A stretch of 28,538 nucleotides of DNA from contig URDQ01000018.1 in assembly GCA_900546675.1 (NCBI GenBank), forward strand, positions 1 through 28,538, read 5' to 3'. This DNA comes from an uncultured Porphyromonas sp. (lineage in GTDB: Bacteria; Bacteroidota; Bacteroidia; Bacteroidales; Porphyromonadaceae). Position numbers and translations under genes: made by a program. This document shows, piece after piece, positions 16,282 to 25,173 of the stretch (position 1 is its first letter; every line of letters begins with the position of its first letter). Under the pieces are notes generated by a model. It did not search any database. It saw only the letters and a program-made list of their open reading frames with translations, and was not told where the DNA came from.

Positions 16282-16289
<8 letters not shown>
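15711..16289 (+). CDS. CvpA-family membrane protein
   Basis: 192 residues with four hydrophobic segments (WALFKGFKQGVISALIGVLGIAVGYVLV, VAVVGAYVATFSLSCWGIAFLA, LMGALFAGAFVILFFSLIFNL and a short first one). The opening NWIDYMVMGCTAWALFKGFKQG matches the CvpA/colicin V production family start. The charged C-terminal tail is cytoplasmic by charge. The role of CvpA proteins is not well defined; they have been linked to envelope homeostasis. The gene begins 12 bases after the prenyl synthase and its end overlaps sufB by 8 bases. Confidence 0.8.
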
Positions 16290-17790
<1,501 letters not shown>

Positions 17791-17834
17791 CACGACCCCG
17801 CTACACATTATATAGATACAGATTACACACTACT

Positions 17835-18608
17835 ATGAGCAACGTAATACTCGACATAAAGAATCTCCACGCCAACATAGGCGACAAAGAAATACTTAAA
17901 GGGATCAACCTCACTATCCGTGAGGGGGAGACACACGCTATCATGGGTCCCAACGGAAGTGGCAAGAGTACCCTCTCGTCTGTCCTCGTCGGGCATCCCA
18001 CCTTTACCGTAACCTCAGGCGAAGTGACTTATCTCAGTCAGGATCTACTGGCTATGGATGCAGTAGAGCGAGCACATGCTGGGCTTTTCCTCAGCTTTCA
18101 GTATCCCGTAGAGATACCGGGCGTGAGTATGGTCAACTTTATGCGCTCAGCGCTCAACGAGCGTCGCAAGACTCAGGGCGAGAAGCCAATGCCCGCTGGC
18201 GAATTCCTCAAGATGCTAAAGGAGAAGCGCGAAGTAGTCGGTCTCGATGATCGTCTTCTCAAGCGTTCAGTCAACGAGGGCTTCTCTGGTGGCGAGAAGA
18301 AGCGCAACGAGATCTTTCAGATGGCAGTCCTCGAGCCACGGCTCTCGATACTCGATGAGACCGACAGCGGACTAGACATTGACGCTCTGCGAGCTGTCGC
18401 TCACGGGGTCAACACGCTCCAGCGTCCCGACAGCGCTTGCGTCGTCATCACCCACTATCAGCGACTGCTGGACTACATCAAGCCGCAGTTTGTCCATATC
18501 CTGTACAAGGGTCGGATCGTCACATCTGGCGGACCCGAGCTAGCCCTCAGACTAGAGGACGAGGGGTACGACTGGATCAAAGAAGAGGTAGCTAAAGAGG
18601 AGGAGTAG
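17835..18608 (+). CDS. sufC: Fe-S cluster assembly ATPase SufC
   Basis: ABC-type ATPase of the SufBCD complex; ATP hydrolysis drives rearrangement of SufB-SufD for cluster assembly. 257 residues, the usual length. Walker A is GPNGSGKST; the signature is FSGGEKKRNEIFQM, characteristic of SufC; Walker B is LSILDETDSGLDIDAL; the switch histidine is in VVITHYQRLLDYI. It is not a transporter component: no permease lies nearby. Stops 2 bases before sufD. Confidence 0.97.
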   Translation: MSNVILDIKNLHANIGDKEILKGINLTIREGETHAIMGPNGSGKSTLSSVLVGHPTFTVTSGEVTYLSQDLLAMDAVERAHAGLFLSFQYPVEIPGVSMVNFMRSALNERRKTQGEKPMPAGEFLKMLKEKREVVGLDDRLLKRSVNEGFSGGEKKRNEIFQMAVLEPRLSILDETDSGLDIDALRAVAHGVNTLQRPDSACVVITHYQRLLDYIKPQFVHILYKGRIVTSGGPELALRLEDEGYDWIKEEVAKEEE

Positions 18609-18610
18609 CA

Positions 18611-19999
18611 ATGAGTCCACGTAAGCAACCACCCACCGCACACCTGCAGTATCTAGACCTTTACCAGTCTCAGCAGGCATACATTGAGCAGCACAGCGTA
18701 CCTGTGCTACAAGCGCAGCGTGCCACCGCTCAGGCAGCTCTGAGTGAGTACGCCCTACCACAGCTCGGTATGGAGGATTGGCAGCGCACGGATGTCGAGG
18801 CACTCTACGCTCCCGACTACGGTATCAACCTTCAGGAGCTAGACCTAGCTCCCGCAGGGCATAAGCAGCTCCCGCAGTATAGCTGTGACCTATCGGTCAA
18901 TGAGCTCACTATCAAGGCGAGTGCACTCAACAGCAACTACCTCTACACCCACTACGCAAACCAGAAACGCAAGCTCCCTGAAGGGGTCTTCGTCGGCTCC
19001 ATCAAGGAGTTTGTCAAGGAGTACCCCGACCTAGCGGAGCGTTACTACGGGCAGATAGCCGAGGTAGACACCGACGGCACCATCGCGCTCAATACGCTCT
19101 TCGTGCAGGACGCCTTTGTCCTCTACGTACCCGATGGCATGCAGCTCGAGCAGCCCGTGCAACTCGTCCAGCTACTCCACGCTCAGGAGCCACTCCTCTG
19201 CATTCGTCGCTGGCTCATTATCATCGGTGATCGTGCCAAAGCTTCTGTTCTCGTCTGTGATCATACGATAGATCGTACCAACTTCCTCGTCAACCAAGTG
19301 GCCGAGATCTACGTCGGTGACGGTGCCCAGCTCAAGCTCTTCGATATGGAGGAGAATAGCCACCAGACGCACCGCACCTGCGCCTACTTCTTACGCCAGG
19401 GGGCAGAGAGCCAAGTGACCCTCGCTGCCTATACGCTCAACAATGGAGTCACGCGCAATAGCTTCCGGACACGCTTCCTCGGTGAGCATGCAGAGCAAAC
19501 ACTAGGCGGAGTCGCTGTGACCAATGGTACACAGCATGTCGATACCTTCACACGTGTCGAGCATATCAAGCCCAAGTGTCATAGCACGCAGCTCTTTAAG
19601 AATCTCCTCGAGGAGCAATCCACGGGAGCCTTCTCGGGGCGCATCTTCGTAGCGCAGTCGGCGCAGCAGACCGAAGCTTACCAGAGCAACCGCAATATGC
19701 TCCTCTCGCCCGAAGCTCGTATGCACAGCAAGCCTCAGCTAGAGATCTATGCCGATGACGTTCAGTGTTCGCACGGTATGGCTACGGGTCACCTCGACGA
19801 GCAGGCACTCTTCTATATGATGCAGCGAGGCATCCCCGAGCACGAGGCACGGGTCATGCTGAGCGTTGCTTTCGTCAGAGATGTCATAGACTTAATGCCT
19901 CTAGAGGAACTACAGGACCGCATCGAGAGCATCGTACGCAATCGTCTCCTAGGCAAAGAGCCGACGCACTGTAGCCAGTGTGGCAAGCTGATCTTCTAA
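18611..19999 (+). CDS. sufD: Fe-S cluster assembly protein SufD
   Basis: Paralogue and partner of SufB in the SufBCD scaffold. 462 residues. The C-terminal core shows NRNMLLSPEARMHSKPQLEIYADDVQCSHGMATGHLDEQALFYMMQRGI, with the conserved CSHG cysteine and histidine, and the beta-helix region before it. The N-terminal third is divergent, as is usual. The protein ends EPTHCSQCGKLIF, a CxxC tail outside the normal core that could bind metal. Last of the three suf genes, 19 bases before the EamA transporter gene. Confidence 0.95.
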   Translation: MSPRKQPPTAHLQYLDLYQSQQAYIEQHSVPVLQAQRATAQAALSEYALPQLGMEDWQRTDVEALYAPDYGINLQELDLAPAGHKQLPQYSCDLSVNELTIKASALNSNYLYTHYANQKRKLPEGVFVGSIKEFVKEYPDLAERYYGQIAEVDTDGTIALNTLFVQDAFVLYVPDGMQLEQPVQLVQLLHAQEPLLCIRRWLIIIGDRAKASVLVCDHTIDRTNFLVNQVAEIYVGDGAQLKLFDMEENSHQTHRTCAYFLRQGAESQVTLAAYTLNNGVTRNSFRTRFLGEHAEQTLGGVAVTNGTQHVDTFTRVEHIKPKCHSTQLFKNLLEEQSTGAFSGRIFVAQSAQQTEAYQSNRNMLLSPEARMHSKPQLEIYADDVQCSHGMATGHLDEQALFYMMQRGIPEHEARVMLSVAFVRDVIDLMPLEELQDRIESIVRNRLLGKEPTHCSQCGKLIF

Positions 20000-20018
20000 C
20001 ACACGCTATACTATCGTA

Positions 20019-20930
20019 ATGAGATCTCGCTGGAGACTACACCTCGTGATGCTCTGCGTCACCATTATCTTTGGAATCAATGGGCCCTTCACCAAGGCAC
20101 TCCTTGGTGGGGGGCTCACTCCATATACACACATGTTCTGTCGCTTCCTAGGTGCCACGATACTTTTTTGGATCGCTTCGCTGTGGGTGCCTAGAGAGCG
20201 CATCGACCGCAAGGATTGGGGCAAAATGACTTTAGCCTCCCTGACTGGCATCTTCTTCAACCAAGGTCTCTTTGCCATTGGTATGTCGATGACCTCACCT
20301 GTCAATCAGTCGCTCGTTGCCACCCTAGGGCCCATCGTCACCATGCTCCTCGCAGCTGTTGTGCTCAAGGAGCCCATCACACGGCTCAAGGGAATCGGTG
20401 TACTCATCGGCGCCTCAGGTGCCCTGCTCCTCGTGTCCACCAACGGCTCCTCTACCGCTGGCTCTACGCTAGGCGACTTGATCTGCGCCACAGCAACCGT
20501 CTCCTACGCCATCTACCTAACTTCCTTCAAGACACTCATACAGAAGTACCATCCCGTCACCTTGATGAAGTGGCTCTTTGTTATCTCCCTCTACGGCTCT
20601 GCTCCGCTGGGTCTGCGTGATGCGATGCGTACCGAGTGGAGCAGCTTCGACGCCACCTTCTACGGGCAGCTAGCCTTCGTCGTCGTGGGCGCCACCTTCG
20701 TCGCCTACCTCTTACTTCTGATAGCACAGAGAGGTTTGCGCCCTACCGTCGTCAGCATCTACAACTACGGCATCCCCGTCATCGCCTCGATGCTGGCCGT
20801 CATGATGGGTCAAGATCAACTCACACTCACCAAAGTCGCCTCCGCTATCCTCATCCTGCTCGGCGTCTTTATGGTAACCCGTAGTAAAAGCCGCCAGCAG
20901 CTCCTCCGCGAACAGCTCAGCAACGAGTAG
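20019..20930 (+). CDS. EamA/DMT-superfamily transporter
   Basis: Inner-membrane transporter of the drug/metabolite superfamily, 303 residues with ten hydrophobic segments in two repeated EamA halves. The first half opens LVMLCVTIIFGINGPFTKALL and includes CRFLGATILFWIASLWVP; its end is VTMLLAAVVLKEPITRLKGIGVLIGASGALLLV, the usual family block. The second half opens LGDLICATATVSYAIYLTSFKTLI and ends ILILLGVFMVTRSKSR. The substrate is unknown. It may share the suf transcript, since no terminator was found between sufD and this gene. Confidence 0.88.
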   Translation: MRSRWRLHLVMLCVTIIFGINGPFTKALLGGGLTPYTHMFCRFLGATILFWIASLWVPRERIDRKDWGKMTLASLTGIFFNQGLFAIGMSMTSPVNQSLVATLGPIVTMLLAAVVLKEPITRLKGIGVLIGASGALLLVSTNGSSTAGSTLGDLICATATVSYAIYLTSFKTLIQKYHPVTLMKWLFVISLYGSAPLGLRDAMRTEWSSFDATFYGQLAFVVVGATFVAYLLLLIAQRGLRPTVVSIYNYGIPVIASMLAVMMGQDQLTLTKVASAILILLGVFMVTRSKSRQQLLREQLSNE

Positions 20931-20999
20931 CCCCCTTCGCAACTCCCGCCAGAAGAGAGACAAATATAAAATGACCGCCACGTAGGAATCTACAGACAC

Positions 21000-21030
21000 T
21001 TGCATCGCATCAAGAAAGAATATAACTTTG
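21000..21030 (+). promoter_or_regulatory. Promoter for the Ig-domain lipoprotein gene
   Basis: TAACTTTG at 21023-21030 matches the TAnnTTTG -7 element. A TTG at 21000-21002 lies exactly 20 bases upstream, in the position of the Bacteroidetes -33 box. The start codon at 21075 would follow a leader of about 38 bases. This is the best-formed promoter in the window. Confidence 0.65.
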
Positions 21031-21074
21031 TCAGACAAACGGCTTTGCATCAAATCACTTTCACACTATAGTCT

Positions 21075-21989
21075 ATGACACAAAAGAATCTCATCACCCT
21101 CATCACCCTACTCATCTGTTGCATAGGACTAGGGGCTTGTAAGGAAAAGGAAAAGGATAATGAACCACCTGTCGAGGTACAGCTCAGAATACCCGAATCT
21201 GTCGAGCTACAAGTCGGTGACACCCATCAGCTCGATGTCAAGGTCTCGCCTAAGGAGACCAAGGTCACCTTTGAGTCTACCAATGCTCAGGTAGTTACTG
21301 TATCTGAGGTGGGTCTCCTGACGGCTCTTGCTGAGGGGCAAGCAGAGGTCAAAGCGACCGCTGGCAACGTAACAAAAGTCTGTAAAGTATCTGTACAGAA
21401 GCAGATTAACATAGATAAGTCTCGCTATCTAGGACTGGATGCCTCTGCCGACGATCAGAAATACTACGCCCCTATATACATTCCTAAGGAGGAGGACTTC
21501 ACCGCCAACAACCTCCTGCACTTCAAGGTCGCTGTAAGTCCCTACGGCTGGATCTATCAGCCACAAGGGGCTAAAGCTGATAAAATGCTATACTACTTTG
21601 CATCGCCAAGAAAGCTCGACGACAACGGCAAAGAGATGCCCGAGGAGGCACAGTTTTGTATGGATGCACTCATTTATAATTACGCTGTACCAGGCACTCC
21701 TCTACACATCAAGCTGATACCCAACAAGCACTATCCTAAGGACTATATGGCAGATCCTGACTCATTTACAGATCCTAAGGATCTAGATGTACAGGAGGAG
21801 CTACTGGAGATTGTGAAGCACTATGGCTTCACAGAGGATGCACACTTTACAAAGCTCTCTGGAGATAGTGCCTATGAGGCTTACAATACGAAGTTTGACC
21901 CGAAGCAACCTCTCAGAGGCGTTATGTTTACCGAAAAGGAAGGCGACGCCTACGAATTAACCTTCCAAATCAGCTACGTTCGGAGATAG
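21075..21989 (+). CDS. Lipoprotein with bacterial Ig-like (Big_2) domain
   Basis: 304 residues. The N-terminus is a lipoprotein signal (ITLITLLICCIGLGAC), with the lipobox cysteine at about residue 22. Residues about 33-117 form a Big_2-type Ig-like domain (ESVELQVGDTHQLDVKVSPKETKVTFESTNAQVVTVSEVGLLTALAEGQAEVKATAG). The remaining 185 residues (KYYAPIYIPKEEDFT ... LTFQISYVRR) belong to no family I recognise. It is probably held on an outer- or inner-membrane leaflet facing outward. It has its own promoter and a downstream hairpin, so it appears monocistronic. Confidence 0.82.
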   Translation: MTQKNLITLITLLICCIGLGACKEKEKDNEPPVEVQLRIPESVELQVGDTHQLDVKVSPKETKVTFESTNAQVVTVSEVGLLTALAEGQAEVKATAGNVTKVCKVSVQKQINIDKSRYLGLDASADDQKYYAPIYIPKEEDFTANNLLHFKVAVSPYGWIYQPQGAKADKMLYYFASPRKLDDNGKEMPEEAQFCMDALIYNYAVPGTPLHIKLIPNKHYPKDYMADPDSFTDPKDLDVQEELLEIVKHYGFTEDAHFTKLSGDSAYEAYNTKFDPKQPLRGVMFTEKEGDAYELTFQISYVRR

Positions 21990-22024
21990 CAACTAGAGGG
22001 ACTAACCCTCTCCCCGACACAACA

Positions 22025-22070
22025 AGAGACTCCCCCGAGCCGGACAGATGTCCGACCGAGGGGAGTCTCT
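22025..22070. terminator. Hairpin between convergent genes
   Basis: An 11-base perfect stem (22025-22035 against 22060-22070, AGAGACTCCCC and its complement) holds an inner GGACA/TGTCC stem. It lies 35 bases after the lipoprotein gene and just beyond the end of the minus-strand pseudogene. The following bases are only mildly T-rich on either strand, so termination is likely but not certain. Confidence 0.6.
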
Positions 22071-22111
22071 CGCTTTCTGCCTCTACCGCAGGGGGGCTTA
22101 CGCTAGCTGGG

Positions 22112-22919
22112 CTAGATCTCTATGTACGAGACGATGTCAGGCTTCTTCCTCAGCATCGTCGTCGCTTTATTCATCAGTGAGATGCGCTTGTGGTCTTGTG
22201 CGCCCCACAGCGTGGTGTGCGTGGCAAACTCCGTGAGCACGTTGTAAGCATCCCTATCATCTGCCGCATCTCTTGCTCCCCCAGTCGATGACTCATACCA
22301 TCGGAGTGCCACTCACGGACTGTCTGCCCATAGAGCAGGCGAGTCGCTCGAAGTAGTGTCCTGCAGAGACGGAGGCTGGGTCCCAGCTCAGGTAAAAGCC
22401 ATCCATCAGAAAGTCCTCATCAGGGAGAAAGAGCTCGGGCCGCGCCTCACGGCTCTGGGAGGTGATGGTGACCCGAATGCTGTCTGAGGAGTTGTAGTGG
22501 ATCCCGACGATCTCATAGCCAGTCTCATGCGCCACCATCTCGGCAAACTCAAAGAACAGCGTCGGAGCGATATACTCCTCCACGATTGGGATGATCTCCG
22601 TGAGCTGACGGCTCTCGGGCGAAGCCACTAGGAGTACTCGCTGAGGTCGATGAATGCTCATAGCTACGCTCTGATAGTTACGATAATTGCTAAGCCCAGT
22701 CTCGCCTGAAGCGTTGCGCACGAGTGCCTTTTGCTTAGGCTTGATACCGATGAGAGCATCGTAGCTATCTGCAAAGTGCTTACTAGCTAGCACCTCAACC
22801 CCATCGACTGTGTATAGCTGATCCGACTCGTGCTGGATCTCCGCTAGGTCCACCTCCTTCTGTGGTGCTAGCTGCGTGATAAAGTCTTCCTTGACCTATA
22901 AGTAGTCTGTATAGTTCAT
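22112..22919 (-). pseudogene. Decayed gene of unknown family (nonsense plus frameshift)
   Basis: From ATG 22919 the frame reads MNYTDYL, then an in-frame TAG at 22896-22898, then a continuous VKEDFITQLAPQKEVDLAEI and about 190 further residues to a stop at 22293. Just before that stop the coding sense appears to move to another frame, open from 22312, which reads ALRWYESSTGG and continues to a TAG at 22112 (ending KKPDIVSYIEI). One nonsense change and one small indel between 22293 and 22312 would restore a protein of about 270 residues. I do not recognise the family. A shorter protein starting at 22853 (186 residues) could still be made. The start overlaps the stop of the upstream fragment as ATGA. 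Confidence 0.65.
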
Positions 22920-23086
22920 AGTTCCTCTTGGTTAAATAGTTTGTCAAACTGATCTGCGAAGTCTCGTATCTGTCCCGAGACCTTGCTCTGTACATGCTTG
23001 ATGTGCTGGTCTTTCTGAAATCGGGCTTCGTCAAAAAAGACATCCCCCGTACTGCTCAGATTGTAGTAGAGCTGTACCCCTACACC
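22916..23086 (-). pseudogene. C-terminal remnant of an unknown gene
   Basis: An open frame of 56 codons without a start codon, bounded upstream by a TGA at 23087-23089. It reads with protein-like composition (DEARFQKDQHIKHVQSKV, then RDFADQFDKLFNQEEL) and ends in a TGA that overlaps the next ATG. The ATGA coupling suggests the two remnants were once an operon. The 5' part is missing and the fragment lies immediately behind the phosphoesterase terminator, which leaves it with no visible promoter. Confidence 0.5.
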
Positions 23087-23091
23087 TCACT

Positions 23092-23130
23092 ATAAAATAA
23101 GCCCCAAGCACCTTGAGAGTACTTGGGGCT
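23092..23130 (-). terminator. Intrinsic terminator of the McrBC/phosphoesterase operon
   Basis: On the minus strand a perfect 9-base stem, AGCCCCAAG against CTTGGGGCT (23130-23122 and 23108-23100), is followed by TTATTTTAT. It lies 81 bases after the stop of the phosphoesterase gene. Confidence 0.75.
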
Positions 23131-23211
23131 AAAAGCGTAACGGCAACAGATCAAATGAGGATAACCTCACTCTTGCCCACTAACCGACTCAGCGACCACC
23201 TAGGATCGCTC

Positions 23212-23811
23212 TCAGATCTCAAACAGCCGAGGAGCATTGAGCGTGCGACTGCTTTCGTTCATCATAGCAGCGTTCGAATAGGTCGTCTCACCTCTTTTCA
23301 GCACGCCATACTGCTGATGGATATGCCCGAAGAGGTGCAGGCGGGGCTTGATCACATGCACTCGTCGCAGGAGTGTGGCAGAGCCGTAGTTGGTCTGATC
23401 GGCATAGTCCAAAATGCCATAAGGCGGACGATGCGTAACCAAGACATCTGTGTCTAGCGGTATATCCGCCTCGTATTGCTCCTGGCGGCCATCGGCACAG
23501 TCTGGCACAAACAGCGGGACCCCGTAAAACTTCACCCCCTCGATCTCTACCCCAGAGTTGTAGAGCAGGTGTACCGTGTCACTGAGTCCGCTCACAGTAG
23601 CCCTATACATACAGAAGTCGTGATTGCCGCAGGTGAAGAGCTTGTACCGGTAGTCCAAGTCGCACAGCCAGTTGATAAAGTCCTCTGCCTCATCTGCACT
23701 ACCATGCATAGTAAAGTCTCCAAAGTGCACCACGACGTCTGCCGCAGGCAAATCCCGCAGTCGCCTGTGATAGCCATGCGTATCAGATAGATGTAGTATC
23801 CTCATTGTCAT
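23212..23811 (-). CDS. Calcineurin-like metallophosphoesterase
   Basis: 199 residues with the full set of metallophosphoesterase metal ligands: LSDTHG (D10, H12), HFGDF (D32), CGNHDF (about 61-65), VTHRPP and LFGHIHQQYG. This pattern and length fit the MPPED/YfcE-like group that cleaves phosphodiesters with two metal ions; the substrate is unknown. An ATG at 23805 is an alternative start two residues in. It begins 48 bases after mcrC with no visible promoter between, so it may be the last gene of that operon, and a hairpin terminator follows. Whether it takes part in defence or is just a passenger cannot be told from the sequence. Confidence 0.88.
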   Translation of the reverse strand: MTMRILHLSDTHGYHRRLRDLPAADVVVHFGDFTMHGSADEAEDFINWLCDLDYRYKLFTCGNHDFCMYRATVSGLSDTVHLLYNSGVEIEGVKFYGVPLFVPDCADGRQEQYEADIPLDTDVLVTHRPPYGILDYADQTNYGSATLLRRVHVIKPRLHLFGHIHQQYGVLKRGETTYSNAAMMNESSRTLNAPRLFEI

Positions 23812-23859
23812 TACTAGTACGTGAGAGTTACTTCAAGAGACCCTTTTACCTTGTCTGAA

Positions 23860-25173
23860 CTATGTGAAGCTAGGCGATAAGTTAGTCTCAGGGTCATTAA
23901 GAGTCGGTAAGGGGACTGCTATTCGATAAAATCCGAGCAAGTGCCTGTCTTCATCCTCCGTCAAGAGCTCTTCCAGGCTCTTATCTTTGAAAGGATTCTG
24001 CGCTTCCCCTTCCTTAGGATAGATAACAATACAAGGGATTACCTCATTGGCTGGAAGCCGAAAAAGCTTTCGATCTCGAGCATATCCAGCTAATTGCCTT
24101 GCAATAGCTATGTCAATACCTCCCTGCTGAAAGCGTGGTATATACTTGGTATCCATAACGAGTTTGGGATCATAACAGATAAAGTCCGGATAGCCCGTAT
24201 ATCCCTTGGCTTGATACTTGATCTTCTCCCCATAGGCCTCTCGTAATAGTCCTAACACGTAATGCTCATACAGCAACGACATATCTAGCCAAAAGACAGG
24301 GCAAGGGCTCTCCGCAGCAGGACGGATGCTCGTGATGCTATAATCACACCATCTCAAGATCATCTGAGCAATCTGTACAGCCTCTTCATACCCTCGGAAA
24401 AGTTTATGACGCTTCATGCTTTTGATCTCCCACACCTCTATCTGGTCACTGACATCACAAAAGGCTGAGACACATTGATTGATCGCATGATGTAGAGCGT
24501 GCAGACTTTTGTTTTCTTGTGCGATCTGAGCTATGATCTGACGAGAGAAGAGCAGAGCTTTCTTGATCAAGCGATTCTCTGGCGTATCTGCAGAGTACTC
24601 TTGGTATTTGCAATACACCCTCTCACAACGCTTACGCATCACGTTGTAGTACTCGTTTGGGGAGATAGAGATGCGTCCCCTCACCTTCTTCAGATTGCTC
24701 TCTCGTGTCACATAGCTCTTTTTTAGTCCACGCTTGATGATCTCCCGCACCAGAGATATGAAGTGAACTATAATCAACGGACTCAGCACAGAGTTGAGTT
24801 CGGGAGCTTCAATCCGGGGCTGTTCTAGATCGACACCATAAATCTTAGATAGCTCCTTCGACTCTATGCCACTGTTGAGGCATGTAGCAAGCATCTTGAG
24901 GTAGTCTATCTTGTCACACCCACCCTTGGGTGTAATAACTAGAGGAGTCGAGTCGATCCATTGAGCTCCTATCACATAAGAGGCATAATAGCCCTCCTCA
25001 GAACACTCTTCATCGGAAGAGTTTACTGGGAAAGCACCACCCCACTGCCAGCGAAAGAACCACCTATCTAAGCCTTCCGACTGCGCAGGTAGTCGCATAC
25101 CCTCTTGCCAAACAGGCAGAGAGATCTCTAGGGGGATTAGCTCATGCTCCTGTACTTGTATTAGCTTTGGCAT
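23860..25173 (-). CDS. mcrC: McrC-like nuclease subunit of a McrBC restriction system
   Basis: 437 residues. McrC proteins bind the McrB hexamer, stimulate its GTPase and carry the endonuclease. The N-terminal part includes ITPKGGCDKIDYLKMLATCLNSG; the middle has VRGRISISPNEYYN and YSADTPENRLIKKAL, a characteristic McrC block. The PD-(D/E)XK nuclease is visible as LYEHYVLGLL (E303), YPDFICYD (P329-D330) and VMDTKYIP (D341, K343), so the catalytic core appears intact. The start ATG overlaps the mcrB stop by one base (TAATG on the minus strand), indicating coupled translation. Likely a modification-dependent or related type IV restriction subunit. Confidence 0.92.
   Translation of the reverse strand: MPKLIQVQEHELIPLEISLPVWQEGMRLPAQSEGLDRWFFRWQWGGAFPVNSSDEECSEEGYYASYVIGAQWIDSTPLVITPKGGCDKIDYLKMLATCLNSGIESKELSKIYGVDLEQPRIEAPELNSVLSPLIIVHFISLVREIIKRGLKKSYVTRESNLKKVRGRISISPNEYYNVMRKRCERVYCKYQEYSADTPENRLIKKALLFSRQIIAQIAQENKSLHALHHAINQCVSAFCDVSDQIEVWEIKSMKRHKLFRGYEEAVQIAQMILRWCDYSITSIRPAAESPCPVFWLDMSLLYEHYVLGLLREAYGEKIKYQAKGYTGYPDFICYDPKLVMDTKYIPRFQQGGIDIAIARQLAGYARDRKLFRLPANEVIPCIVIYPKEGEAQNPFKDKSLEELLTEDEDRHLLGFYRIAVPLPTLNDPETNLSPSFT

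Noticed and set aside
22795..23043. 82-codon minus-strand open frame across the two pseudogene fragments
   Set aside because: It lies in a different frame from both protein-like readings and contains serine/arginine-rich, low-quality sequence; treated as a shadow of the remnants.
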